DNA from: DASSCW01 sp036556695 | Lineage (GTDB): Bacteria; Chloroflexota; Limnocylindria; QHBO01 | Reading direction: 5' to 3' | Assembly: GCA_036556695.1 (NCBI GenBank) | Contig: DATBIY010000102.1 | Location: 1-40,250 of the forward strand | Length of the DNA: 40,250 nt | Shown here: piece by piece, positions 6,401 through 14,426 of the stretch | Layout: each line of letters begins with the position of its first letter | Position numbering within the stretch: the first letter of the stretch is position 1 | Notes under the pieces: generated by a model | Seen by the model: the letters and a program-made list of their open reading frames with translations, nothing else | What the model was told of the DNA's origin: nothing | The model's database searches: none | Program-made: the position numbers and the translations under genes

Positions 6401-7345
6401 ATGGATCCCGTCTACCTGGCGCTGGAGATCGGCGCGGCAAGCTTCTTTCTGGGCGCCCTGGGGTTCGCCGTGCGCCGCGGTCGCCTGCCGGCCCTGGAGC
6501 TGATCAGCGCGGCGGCCTTCGGCCTCCTCCTGGAGGAGGGTGACCAGCTCATCTTCCAGACCTACCACTACAGCGACTCGTGGGTGCTGCACATCGACCG
6601 CGCGCCCGTGGTCATTGGCCTGACCTGGGCACTGATCATCGCCGGCGCCATGCGCCTGACCGATGCGCTGGGCGTGCGGCGCCGCTACGCGCCGGTGGTG
6701 GACAGCGTGCTGGCCATCAGCCTGGACCTGGCCTTCGACGCGGTCGCCATCCGCATGGGCCTGTGGACCTGGGTTGGCGTCGGGCCGGCCGATGGCTGGT
6801 TCGGCGTGCCGTGGGGCAACTTCTACGCCTGGCTGTTCGTCACCCTGGGCTTCAGCCTGGTGACCCGATGGCTCCGTGACTCCGCGCAGGGTCGCCCCGC
6901 CCGCGAATGGCTGCAGCTGCTGGTGCCCCTCCCGGCCTTCGCGCTGCTGCTTACCGGGCTGCTCCCGTTCATCGCCGTCAAGCCGCTGATCGACGACGCG
7001 CCGGGCGGCGGCGGCATCCCGTTCCTGGTCACGCTGGCCGCCTTCGTGGCGGTCGGCGCCTGGGGCGTCTTCGGCCCGGATCGCGCCCGACCAAACGGCG
7101 AGCGCATGGCCATGCTGGACCTGCGGCTGGCGATCGCCACGCGCGTGGTGATCCACCTCTTCTTCCTGGGCGCGCTGCTGGTCATGGGCCTGGCCACGCA
7201 GCTGCCGGTGCTGCTCGTGGTGGCGCTGGTACTGCTGGCCGCCGAGTGGCCGCTCGACCGGCTGGTCGCGCATCGCCACAGGCAGTCCGCGTCCACAGCC
7301 CTCGCGGCCCCCGCCGAGCGGCCCATGCCCGCGCTGTCACGGTGA
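6401..7345 (+). CDS. Membrane protein resembling the carotenoid-hydratase (CruF/DUF422) family
   Basis: A 314-residue protein with about seven to eight transmembrane helices. The segment FDAVAIRMGLWTWVG followed by GWFGVPWGNFYAWLFVT resembles the conserved core of the CruF/bisanhydrobacterioruberin hydratase (DUF422) family, where acidic residues in helices and a W-G-V-P-x-x-N-F motif recur; LLEEGDQLIFQTYHY in the N-terminal part is also in keeping. The match is distant and I cannot claim carotenoid chemistry, as no other carotenoid gene is nearby. The stop codon overlaps the GTG of the M20 peptidase gene (GTGA), so the two are translated together. A TATGAT box lies just upstream, making it first in its operon. 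The C-terminal tail (from about residue 290) is Ala/Arg-rich and probably cytoplasmic. Confidence 0.75.
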   Translation: MDPVYLALEIGAASFFLGALGFAVRRGRLPALELISAAAFGLLLEEGDQLIFQTYHYSDSWVLHIDRAPVVIGLTWALIIAGAMRLTDALGVRRRYAPVVDSVLAISLDLAFDAVAIRMGLWTWVGVGPADGWFGVPWGNFYAWLFVTLGFSLVTRWLRDSAQGRPAREWLQLLVPLPAFALLLTGLLPFIAVKPLIDDAPGGGGIPFLVTLAAFVAVGAWGVFGPDRARPNGERMAMLDLRLAIATRVVIHLFFLGALLVMGLATQLPVLLVVALVLLAAEWPLDRLVAHRHRQSASTALAAPAERPMPALSR

Positions 7346-8730
7346 GCGATCCCCTGGCCACGGAGCGGGCGCTTGCCGAGTGCGTGGAGCACCTGCGCGC
7401 GCTGATCCGCATCCCGTCCGTCAATCCGCCCGGGGAGCCGGCCAGCGCAGCGGGACGAGACAGCACGGGTGGCGAGGCGGCCGCTGCCCGCTACTGCGCC
7501 GAGGTGCTGACCGCTGCCGGCGTCCAGGCGGAGGTTCTCGAGGCGGTTCCGGGTCGCGGATCGTGCTTCGCGCGCCTGCCCGCCACCGTGCCCGATCCGG
7601 AGCCGCCGCTGATCCTACTGTCGCACATCGACGTGGTGCCGGTCGACGCCGAGTCCTGGTCGCGCGACCCGTTCGGTGGCGAGCTGATCGACGGCGAGAT
7701 CTGGGGCCGCGGCGCCTGCGACATGAAGGAGATGGTCGCCATGGAATTGGCGGTCATGCTCGAGCTCCGCCGCTCCGGTGCCAAGCTGCGACGCGACGTC
7801 ATCTTCGCCGCCATGGCCGACGAGGAGGCGGGCGGCACCGCCGGCGCCCTGCACTGGGTGCGCGAGCGACCGGACCTCTTCGCCGATGCCGCCGGCCGCC
7901 CGGCGGTCGCTGCCCTCAACGAGGTGGGCGGTTACTCGATGGTGGTTGGCGGGAGGCGGGTGTACACCATTCAGGTCGCCGAGAAGGGCATCATCTGGAC
8001 GCGCATGCGCGCCACCGGGACGCCGAGCCACGGATCGATGCCCGCGCCCGACAATGCGGCCATCAAGCTGGCCGCCGCGGTGACGAACCTGGCCCGCTCG
8101 CCGCGCCGCGCGCGCGTCATCCCGCTGGTCCGCCGCTTCTTCGACGACCTGGGCCTGTCGGAGGTGGCCGACCTGGCGGAGCGCGGCGACGATGCAGCGG
8201 CGACCGCGCGGCTGCAGGACGCGGTGGCGGATCCGGTGCTGCAGCGCTCGCTGAACGGGATGCTGCGCGACACGGTCACGCCCAACGTGATCCACGCCGG
8301 CAAGAAGGTGAACGTGGTGCCGGGCAGCGGTGAGGCCGAGATCGACGTGCGGACCCTGCCGGACACCGACCAGGCCGCCCTGCTCGCCGAGCTGCAGGAG
8401 ATCGCCGGAGGAGAGGTCACAGTCGAGTCCGTGCACACCATGCCGCCGGTCGACGCGCCGGCCGACGCCGAGATCGTGGGCCTCATGCAGAACGCGCTGC
8501 GGGCCGCCGATCCGCAGGGCCTTCCGCTGCCGATGATGATCACCCTGGGGACCGACGGAAAGGCCATGGCCCTGCTCGGCATCCCGACCTACGGCTTCAT
8601 GCCGCTGCGCCTCGAGGCCGACCAGCCATACCTCTCCCTCTACCACGCCAACGACGAGCGACTGCCGGTGAGCGCGCTCGCGTTCGGGCTGCCGGTGCTC
8701 AGCGACGTCGTGCGCCGCTTCGTCACCTAG
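7342..8730 (+). CDS. M20-family metallopeptidase/deacylase (ArgE/DapE/CPG2 type)
   Basis: A 462-residue zinc amidohydrolase cutting a peptide or N-acyl-amino-acid amide bond in the cytoplasm. Metal and catalytic residues are present in order: H95 and D97 in LLSHIDVVP, D127 in GRGACDMKEM, E161-E162 in MADEEAGG, and the late His in YHANDERLP. The dimerisation (lid) domain includes the TPSHGSMPAPDNA segment. The start is GTG at 7342, overlapping the previous stop by 4 nt; in-frame codons further upstream would extend into the membrane-protein gene and are rejected. Exact substrate is open (acyl-amino acid, dipeptide, or succinyl-diaminopimelate are all possible in this family). Length is usual for the carboxypeptidase G2/ACY1 branch. 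Confidence 0.93.
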   Translation: MSDPLATERALAECVEHLRALIRIPSVNPPGEPASAAGRDSTGGEAAAARYCAEVLTAAGVQAEVLEAVPGRGSCFARLPATVPDPEPPLILLSHIDVVPVDAESWSRDPFGGELIDGEIWGRGACDMKEMVAMELAVMLELRRSGAKLRRDVIFAAMADEEAGGTAGALHWVRERPDLFADAAGRPAVAALNEVGGYSMVVGGRRVYTIQVAEKGIIWTRMRATGTPSHGSMPAPDNAAIKLAAAVTNLARSPRRARVIPLVRRFFDDLGLSEVADLAERGDDAAATARLQDAVADPVLQRSLNGMLRDTVTPNVIHAGKKVNVVPGSGEAEIDVRTLPDTDQAALLAELQEIAGGEVTVESVHTMPPVDAPADAEIVGLMQNALRAADPQGLPLPMMITLGTDGKAMALLGIPTYGFMPLRLEADQPYLSLYHANDERLPVSALAFGLPVLSDVVRRFVT

Positions 8731-8735
8731 CGACA

Positions 8736-9641
8736 ATGGGGCCGATGGCTCCCCGGATCGGCTTCTTTTCGAGCATTGGGTATCCGGAGCTGGAAGCTGC
8801 CTTTCGCGACGAGCTCTCGAGTCTCGGATATGTCGACGGCGAGGATGTGGTCATCGTCACGCGCTCGTCTCGACCTGGCACCGACGACATGACCGCGATG
8901 GCCGACGAGCTGGCTGGAATGAACCTGGCACTGGTAGTGGCGGTTGCTCTCCCCTTTGCCCTGGAGGTACGTCGCGCCGACCCCTCGATGCCGATGGTCA
9001 TTGGCACCTGCCCCGGGTTGGTCAGCAATGGCTTCGCCGAAAGCCTTGATCGGCCCGGTGGCATCTACACCGGCATCGACGAGCTGCCCCCCGGTGTGAC
9101 TGCACACCGCCTAAGGCTTCTGAAAGTGGCGGCGCCTGCGGTGACGCGTGTCGCCCTGCTTTCGACGACGCCCGGAGAGGGCGGTCACGAGGCCCAGGTC
9201 GCGGATGCGGAGGCGGCAGCCGCCGAGCTGGGCGTGCAGGTCCGACCATATCGTGCCGCTTCGTCGGACGAGGTGAGACGCGCCCTGGAGCGGATCGCCC
9301 TCGACAACATGAACGGCATGCTGAATTTCCAGGGAGCGCTGTCACTCTCGAACCGACAGCTCATCGTCGACTTCGCTGCTGAGAAACGCATCCCGTCGGT
9401 GTACCAGGCCACGTTGTTTGCCGAGGCTGGTGGTCTGATGAGTTGGGCCCCTGATCTTGTCGAGCAGTACCGAGCAGCGGCGCGCTATGCAGATCAGGTC
9501 TTGAGGGGCGCGAAGCCGGGCGATCTACCGGCCATGTACCCGGAGAACTACTACCTGACCCTCAACTCGACCGCGGCCCAAAGAGTAGGTCTCGAGTTTC
9601 CCGATGAGCTGACAGCTCAGGCGAATCGAGTGGTGCCGTGA
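8736..9641 (+). CDS. ABC-transporter substrate-binding-like protein without signal peptide
   Basis: About 301 residues matching the tryptophan/tyrosine-type periplasmic-binding family (ABC_sub_bind, TrpX/YtrF-like): FRDELSSLGYVDGEDVVIV near the N-terminus, SLDRPGGIYTGIDELPPG in the middle, and FAEAGGLMSWAPDLVEQYRAAARYADQVLRG (in parts) with AMYPENYYLTLN near the end. Such proteins are normally exported lipoproteins, yet this one begins MGPMAPRIGFFSS, straight into the first beta-strand, with no hydrophobic leader or lipobox; an alternative ATG at 8745 does not help. No permease or ATPase gene adjoins it. Codon use looks somewhat less GC3-biased than its neighbours (several GTT, CTT, TTG codons), which may mean horizontal transfer. 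It could be a cytoplasmic sensor or a decayed orphan. Confidence 0.82.
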   Translation: MGPMAPRIGFFSSIGYPELEAAFRDELSSLGYVDGEDVVIVTRSSRPGTDDMTAMADELAGMNLALVVAVALPFALEVRRADPSMPMVIGTCPGLVSNGFAESLDRPGGIYTGIDELPPGVTAHRLRLLKVAAPAVTRVALLSTTPGEGGHEAQVADAEAAAAELGVQVRPYRAASSDEVRRALERIALDNMNGMLNFQGALSLSNRQLIVDFAAEKRIPSVYQATLFAEAGGLMSWAPDLVEQYRAAARYADQVLRGAKPGDLPAMYPENYYLTLNSTAAQRVGLEFPDELTAQANRVVP

Positions 9642-9643
9642 GT

Positions 9644-9661
9644 GCCGGAAGCGGCCCTTTT
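9644..9661 (+). terminator. Weak hairpin with T run after the substrate-binding gene
   Basis: GCCG-GAAG-CGGC forms a 4-bp GC stem with a tetraloop, followed after CC by TTTT (9658-9661), 2 nt beyond the stop codon. It is the only U-tract hairpin I see at a gene end here, but the stem is short. Confidence 0.3.
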
Positions 9662-9673
9662 CGTGCTCGGGGC

Positions 9674-9679
9674 TATACT
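9674..9679 (+). promoter_or_regulatory. Putative -10 box (TATACT) of the fabD-fabF-fabF operon
   Basis: TATACT matches the consensus at five positions and lies 34 nt before the fabD ATG, in the only gap ahead of the operon. No good -35 is visible. Unlike several genes here it would give a short 5' leader rather than a leaderless mRNA. Confidence 0.45.
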
Positions 9680-9713
9680 CGGGCCGTTTCGACGCACGCT
9701 CTGACGCCGCACC

Positions 9714-10697
9714 ATGACCGATTCAGCTGACGCCCGCGATCACGCGCCATCGCCGGCCGGGCCACGTACGCATGCCTTCGTCTTCCCGGGACAGGGCTCG
9801 CAGTACGTGGGCATGGCCACGGCGCTGGTCGAGCGCTCGCCGGCGGCAGCGGCCGTCATGGAGCGCGGCGACGCGGCGCTCGGCTTTCCGCTGAGCCGGC
9901 TCATCGCCGAGGGACCGGCCGAAGAGCTGGACCTCACCGTCAACGCCCAGCCGGCCATCCTGGCGACCAGCGTGGCGTTCCTCGAGGCGCTGCGCGCGGA
10001 TGCCGAATCAGCCGGGATCGAGCTGAAGCCCTTCCTGCTGGCCGGCCACTCCGCCGGTCAGTACGCGGCAGCCGTGGCGGCCGAGGCGATCGACTTCGAG
10101 ACCGCCATGCGCCTGGTCCGCGAGCGCGGCCGGATCATGCAGGAGCGCGGCATCGACGGCGGCATGGGCGCGGTCATCGGCCTGTCCGACGAGCAGGTGC
10201 ACGACATCGTCGACCAGGCCCGTGCGCACGGCGAGATCGCGGTCGCCAACCGCAACGCGCCGGGCCAGATCGTCCTGTCGGGCGTGATCCCGGCCCTGGT
10301 CTTCGCCCTGGAGATGAGCAAGACGGTCGGCGCCCGCCGGGCGGTGCAGCTCACCGTCAGCGTGGCCAGCCACTCGCCGCTGATGCGCCGGGCGCGCGAC
10401 GAGTTCGGCCGCATCCTGGCCAAGGTGCCGTTCCGCGACCCGCAGGTCCCCATGCTGGGCAACGTGCACGCCACCGTCATCCAGACGGCTGAGGGCCTGC
10501 GCCGCGAGCTCACCGAGCACCTGGTACATGGCGTCCAGTGGACCGAGACCATTCGTCGCATGGCCGCCGACGGGGTTACCGACTTCGTCGAGATCGGTCC
10601 CGGCCGCGTGCTGACCGGGCTGATTCGTCGCATCGCGCCGTCGGCCAGCGCGCACGCGGTCGACACGCCCGGCGAGCCGCTCTGGCTGCCCACGTGA
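9714..10697 (+). CDS. fabD: Malonyl-CoA:ACP transacylase
   Basis: A 327-residue acyltransferase that loads malonate from CoA onto acyl carrier protein for fatty-acid synthesis. Catalytic Ser113 is in the GHSAG nucleophile elbow (LLAGHSAGQYAAA) and His220 in VASHSPLM; FVFPGQGSQYVGM opens the fold and VEIGPGRVLTGLIRR closes it, all FabD hallmarks. The first 19 residues are a variable Ala/Pro-rich extension, so a later start is possible, but none has better spacing. It heads a coupled operon: its TGA overlaps the GTG of the first fabF by 4 nt. The usual companions acpP, fabG and fabH are not in the window. A TATACT -10 candidate lies 34 nt upstream of the ATG. Confidence 0.96.
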   Translation: MTDSADARDHAPSPAGPRTHAFVFPGQGSQYVGMATALVERSPAAAAVMERGDAALGFPLSRLIAEGPAEELDLTVNAQPAILATSVAFLEALRADAESAGIELKPFLLAGHSAGQYAAAVAAEAIDFETAMRLVRERGRIMQERGIDGGMGAVIGLSDEQVHDIVDQARAHGEIAVANRNAPGQIVLSGVIPALVFALEMSKTVGARRAVQLTVSVASHSPLMRRARDEFGRILAKVPFRDPQVPMLGNVHATVIQTAEGLRRELTEHLVHGVQWTETIRRMAADGVTDFVEIGPGRVLTGLIRRIAPSASAHAVDTPGEPLWLPT

Positions 10698-11980
10698 CCC
10701 AGCGTCGCGCGGTCGTCACCGGCCTGGGCGTCGTCTCGCCGGTCGGCGTGGGAGCGGATGCCTCCTGGGAGGCGCTCATCGCCGGCCGCTCGGGCATCGC
10801 CGACATCACCCTGTTCGACACCAGTGACTACGACATCCACATCGCCGGCGAGGTGAAGGGCTTCCAGGCGACCGATCACATGGACGCCAAGGACGCGCGG
10901 CGGCATGACCGCAATACCCACTTCGCGGTGGCGGCTGCCGGCGAGGCGCTGCGGCACGCCGGCCTGCTGGGGGACGACGGCAGGGTCGACGCCTCGCAGG
11001 CGGACCCGGACCGCTTCGGCATGGTGCTGGGCACCGGCATCGGCGGCATCGGCATGATCACCGACGGCATCCTGACCCTGGCCAACCGCGGCATGGACCG
11101 CATCTCGCCGTTCCTGCTGCCGCACATGATTCCCGACGCCGCCTCGGGCATGGTCGCCATCCAGTACGGCATCCGCGGCCACAACCTGGCGGTGGTCAGC
11201 GCCTGCGCCACCGGCGGCCACGCGGTCGGCGAGGCGATGGAGGCCATCGTTCGCGGCCAGGCGGACCTGATGCTGGGCGCCGGCACCGAGGCGGTGGTGG
11301 TGCCGATCGCGCTGGCCGGCTTCAGCCAGATGAAGGCGCTGGGCTCACCCATCGACCCGGACACCGGCGAGTACAACCCGGCCATCGCCAGCCGCCCGTT
11401 CGACGCCACGCGCAACGGGTTCGTCGTCTCGGAGGGATCGGCGGTGTTGGTGCTGGAGGAGCTGCAGCACGCGCTGGCGCGCGGCGCCTCACCCATCGCC
11501 GAGGTGGTGGGCTACGGCTCCAGCGCCGATGCCTTCCACATGGCGGCGCCGGCGGAGCGTGGCGAGGGCAACCAGCGCGCCATGCGCGCGGCGCTGGCTC
11601 GTGCCGGCATGCAGCCCAGCGAGGTCGACTACATCAACGCCCACGGCACCAGCACCCCGCTCAACGACCGCTACGAGTCGGTGGCCATCGAGGAGGTCTT
11701 CGGTCCCCACGCGCGCAACGGGCTGGCCATCAGCTCCACCAAGAGCATGACCGGCCACATGATGGGCGCCGCCGGCGCCTTCGAGCTGTTCGCCTGCGTG
11801 AAGGCGCTCGAGACCGGCTGCATCCCGCCGACCATCAACCTCCGCCACCCCGACCCGGAGCTGACGCTCGACTACGTGGCCAACCTGGCGCGCCAGGCCG
11901 ATGTGCGCGTCGCGCTGTCGAACTCCATGGGCCTGGGCGGGCACAACAGCACGGTCATCGTCAGGCGCTACGAGGGGTGA
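10694..11980 (+). CDS. fabF: Beta-ketoacyl-ACP synthase II, first copy
   Basis: A 428-residue KAS I/II-type condensing enzyme that elongates acyl-ACP with malonyl-ACP. The Cys-His-His triad is intact: C171 in VVSACATGGHAVG, H316 in INAHGTSTPLND, H354 in STKSMTGHMMGAAGA. The start is GTG at 10694, inside the fabD stop (GTGA overlap). The protein differs from the second copy downstream in many places, notably an insert-like segment GLLGDDGRVDASQADPDRFG and a mid-region PIDPDTGEYNPAIASRPFD, so it is not a recent duplicate. Two adjacent KAS genes may divide chain-length or initiation duties, or belong to a specialised lipid pathway. It could also supply acyl chains for a complex lipid, but that is inference. 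Confidence 0.95.
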   Translation: MTQRRAVVTGLGVVSPVGVGADASWEALIAGRSGIADITLFDTSDYDIHIAGEVKGFQATDHMDAKDARRHDRNTHFAVAAAGEALRHAGLLGDDGRVDASQADPDRFGMVLGTGIGGIGMITDGILTLANRGMDRISPFLLPHMIPDAASGMVAIQYGIRGHNLAVVSACATGGHAVGEAMEAIVRGQADLMLGAGTEAVVVPIALAGFSQMKALGSPIDPDTGEYNPAIASRPFDATRNGFVVSEGSAVLVLEELQHALARGASPIAEVVGYGSSADAFHMAAPAERGEGNQRAMRAALARAGMQPSEVDYINAHGTSTPLNDRYESVAIEEVFGPHARNGLAISSTKSMTGHMMGAAGAFELFACVKALETGCIPPTINLRHPDPELTLDYVANLARQADVRVALSNSMGLGGHNSTVIVRRYEG

Positions 11981-13230
11981 GCGCCCGCGATCCGGGCCGG
12001 CGCGCGGTGATCACCGGGATTGGCGCCATCTCGCCCATCGGCAATGACGCCGATACCTTCTGGAAGAACCTGACCGCCGGCGTCAGCGGCGTGGCGCGCA
12101 TCACCTCCTACGACCCGTCGAACGAGGAGGTCCAGATCGCGGCCGAGATCAAGGGCTTCGAGCCGCGCGACTTCATGGATTTCAAGCAGGCGCGCCGGAT
12201 GAGCCGCTTCAGCCAGATCGCGGTGGCCGCCGCCGCCCAGGCCATCGAGTCCGCCGGGTTGGTGATCGACGATTCGAACCGCGACGACATTGCGGTGGTG
12301 GTCAATACCGGCGGCGGCGGCATCGGCGACGTGGCAGCCGGCGAGCGCGTCTACCTGGAGCAGGGTCCAACGCGGGTCAGCCCGTTCATGGTGCCGATGC
12401 TCTCGCCGTCCATGGCCGCCTGCCAGATCAGCATCCAGAACAGGCTGCGCGGTCCGGTGGTCACCAGCGTGGCGGCCTGTGCGTCGGGCGTGCAGGCATT
12501 CGTCGAGGCGCAGCGCATGATCGAGCACGGAGACGCCGAGGTGGTGATCACCGGCGGCACGGAGAGCGCGATCCTGCCGGTGGCCTTCGCCGCGTTGGCC
12601 AACATGGGCGCCCTGTCGAAGCGCAACGACGCGCCGGAGCAGGCCTCGCGTCCATTCGACGCGGACCGCGACGGCTTCGTCTTCGGCGAGGCGGCCGGCG
12701 TGGTGGTCATCGAGGCCGCGGAGCACGCAGAGCGTCGCGGGGCTTCGATCCTGGCCGAGGTGGCCGGCGGCGGGCTCACCGGCGACGCGTTCCACATCAG
12801 CGCCCCGGAGCCGTCCGGCGGGGGTGCCGCCCGCGCCATGAGCAAGGCGCTGCGCGACGCCGGCATGGAGCCGGAGCAGGTCGACTATGTCGTGGCCCAC
12901 GGCACCAGTACCCCGCTGAACGACGCCACCGAGACCAAGGCCATCCGCGCCGCGTTCGGCGCGCACGCCGACCGCCTGGCGGTGAGCAGCAACAAGAGCA
13001 TGATCGGCCACACGCTGGGCGCGGCCGGCGCGATGAGCGCCCTGGCCGCCGTGTTGTCGATCCGTGACGGCCTGATCCCGCCGACCATCAACTACCAGAC
13101 GCCGGATCCGGCGTGTGACCTGGACTACGTTCCGAACCAGGCGCGACAGGCCGCCGTCGGGACGGCCATCGTCAACGGCTTCGGCTTCGGCGGGCAGAAC
13201 GCGGTGGCCGTCTTCCGCCGCTACGCCTGA
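11977..13230 (+). CDS. fabF: Beta-ketoacyl-ACP synthase II, second copy
   Basis: A 417-residue condensing enzyme with an intact triad: C168 in SVAACASGVQAF, H308 in VAHGTSTPLND and H345 in NKSMIGHTLGAAGA. It is close to mainstream FabF in its N-terminal RRAVITGIGAISPIGND and its MDFKQARRMSRFSQ segment. Translation starts at GTG 11977, overlapping the stop of the first copy by 4 nt, so fabD and both fabF genes should be made in linked amounts. This copy is the better candidate for housekeeping elongation because it retains the MDFKQARRMSRFSQ segment, whereas the first copy has MDAKDARRHDRNTHF there. No acpP lies nearby. The operon appears to end here; no clear terminator hairpin follows. Confidence 0.95.
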   Translation: MSARDPGRRAVITGIGAISPIGNDADTFWKNLTAGVSGVARITSYDPSNEEVQIAAEIKGFEPRDFMDFKQARRMSRFSQIAVAAAAQAIESAGLVIDDSNRDDIAVVVNTGGGGIGDVAAGERVYLEQGPTRVSPFMVPMLSPSMAACQISIQNRLRGPVVTSVAACASGVQAFVEAQRMIEHGDAEVVITGGTESAILPVAFAALANMGALSKRNDAPEQASRPFDADRDGFVFGEAAGVVVIEAAEHAERRGASILAEVAGGGLTGDAFHISAPEPSGGGAARAMSKALRDAGMEPEQVDYVVAHGTSTPLNDATETKAIRAAFGAHADRLAVSSNKSMIGHTLGAAGAMSALAAVLSIRDGLIPPTINYQTPDPACDLDYVPNQARQAAVGTAIVNGFGFGGQNAVAVFRRYA

Positions 13231-13315
13231 CAGCGCGAAAGCTTCCCCTGGGCTGCCCTCCGTACCGGCTGCCACCCGGACCATCGAACCGCTGAGCCAT
13301 CGGCCCTCGCGGGCA

Positions 13316-13321
13316 TAGCAT
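13316..13321 (+). promoter_or_regulatory. Putative -10 box (TAGCAT)
   Basis: TAGCAT ends 6 nt before the GTG at 13328, fitting the short box-to-start distance seen at other genes in the window. The rest of the 13231-13315 gap after fabF holds nothing I can recognise; I checked it for a tRNA-like fold and found none. Confidence 0.35.
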
Positions 13322-13327
13322 GGGGCG

Positions 13328-13777
13328 GTGACCGAGATCAACGGCCTGCGCCTGGCGTACCGCGGCCTGGTGACGGGCCTGGCGGCCGGCTGGGTATGGG
13401 CGGCTGCCGGCATGCTCGGCGGGCTGCTTGCCGGCCGTGAACCGCTGCTGCCGCTCGAGGTGCTGGGCGGTGGGGCCGGACGCGGCGAGCTGGCACTGGG
13501 CATGGCCAGCGCACAGCTGGCCGCAGGCGGCGTGGGCATGGTGTTCGCCTACTTCTTCGGCCGGTTCTTCACGATTCGCGGCACGCTGCTGGTTGCCGCG
13601 CCCAGCTTCACGCTCCTGGCCTGGATGGCCTCCGGCTCGCTTCTGGCCGCCGGCACCGCGGTCGGCATGCAGCTGGTCCTGGGAGGCGCGAGCATCCTCT
13701 ACGGCGTGCTGCTGGGCGCCGGGCTGCCGCTTCGCGGCGAGGTCACCCGTCAGCCCTCGGCGTCGCCCTCGACGTAG
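13328..13777 (+). CDS. Small membrane protein of unknown function
   Basis: A 149-residue hydrophobic protein with about four transmembrane segments (roughly residues 12-34, 55-77, 82-104, 108-132) rich in Gly and Ala. I recognise no family. The GTG start lies 6 nt after a TAGCAT -10-like box. Its 3' end overlaps the 3' end of the convergent NUDIX gene by 28 bp (13750-13777), and the last dozen residues (EVTRQPSASPST) look like unconstrained tail, so the overlap may have grown by stop-codon drift. Coding potential is supported by GC3 bias and the regular hydrophobic pattern; there is no experimental-style evidence of function. Confidence 0.65.
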   Translation: MTEINGLRLAYRGLVTGLAAGWVWAAAGMLGGLLAGREPLLPLEVLGGGAGRGELALGMASAQLAAGGVGMVFAYFFGRFFTIRGTLLVAAPSFTLLAWMASGSLLAAGTAVGMQLVLGGASILYGVLLGAGLPLRGEVTRQPSASPST

Positions 13778-14343
13778 AGCTCCGGCTCGAAGCGCGGCCC
13801 GCGTCCGGGCAGGGAGGCCACCCAGTCGCGCAGCGCCGATTCGGTGGTGGTGAAGGCCAGCTCGTCCCACGGGATGTCGTCTGGCGAGAAGCCGGCGACC
13901 TCGGTCGTCTCGGCGCCGGGCAGCGCCTCGCCCCCCACCACCTGCGCCTCGTAGACCAGCGTCACCACGCCGGCGTGCGGCCGCGAATAGGCGCCGATCA
14001 GCCGGCCGACCTCGACCCGCAGCTGCGTCTCCTCCTCCGTTTCGCGCCGCGCGCCTTCCTGCGCCGCCTCGCCGAGCTCCAGGAAGCCGCCGGGATAGGT
14101 CCAGAGGCCGATCCCCGGCTCGATGGCGCGCCGCGCCAGGAAGACCAGCCCGTCGCGGACGGGCAGCGTGCCGACCACGAGCCGCGGGTTGCGCCAGGAG
14201 ACGTGGCCGTCGGGGCACACCAGCCGCGGGTGATGATCCTCCTCCATCACCCGCTCGGTGACGGGCTGTCCGCAGGCCGGGCAGAAGGACGGCTCCTCGC
14301 CAAGCGTCAGCGGCAGCGCGTCCGACGCGTCACGCAGTGGCAT
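13750..14343 (-). CDS. Zinc-ribbon NUDIX hydrolase
   Basis: About 197 residues. The N-terminus carries a zinc ribbon (C21-x2-C24 in SFCPACG, C43 and H47 in LVCPDGH) and the core has a full NUDIX box at about 86-108: G86-FLELG-E92, then seven residues, R100-E101-x-E103-E104. This is the NudC-like layout of pyrophosphohydrolases that trim NADH, ADP-ribose or related nucleoside diphosphates, with Mg2+ held by the REXXEE glutamates. The box ends ETEEETQL, where the usual Gly after EE is Thr. I prefer the ATG at 14343 because a TACCAT box ends 7 nt before it; an ATG at 14352 and further upstream codons are alternatives. It is monocistronic and converges with the small membrane protein. Confidence 0.88.
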   Translation of the reverse strand: MPLRDASDALPLTLGEEPSFCPACGQPVTERVMEEDHHPRLVCPDGHVSWRNPRLVVGTLPVRDGLVFLARRAIEPGIGLWTYPGGFLELGEAAQEGARRETEEETQLRVEVGRLIGAYSRPHAGVVTLVYEAQVVGGEALPGAETTEVAGFSPDDIPWDELAFTTTESALRDWVASLPGRGPRFEPELYVEGDAEG

Positions 14344-14350
14344 GGCGGCC

Positions 14351-14356
14351 ATGGTA
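14351..14356 (-). promoter_or_regulatory. Putative -10 box (TACCAT) of the NUDIX gene
   Basis: On the minus strand TACCAT ends 7 nt before the ATG at 14343. If it is the true -10, translation from the alternative ATG at 14352 is impossible, so this box also decides the start. Confidence 0.35.
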
Positions 14357-14426
14357 GCCGTGGCACAATGCGAGGCAGCTGCCGCCCGAGCCACTCGCGC
14401 GTCGCGCGTCCTGCACGGAGGGATCC

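Noticed and set aside
13231..13315. GC-rich gap whose reverse complement looks faintly tRNA-like
   Set aside because: No cloverleaf with a 7-bp acceptor stem, anticodon stem and TTCRA T-loop can be drawn in the right order.
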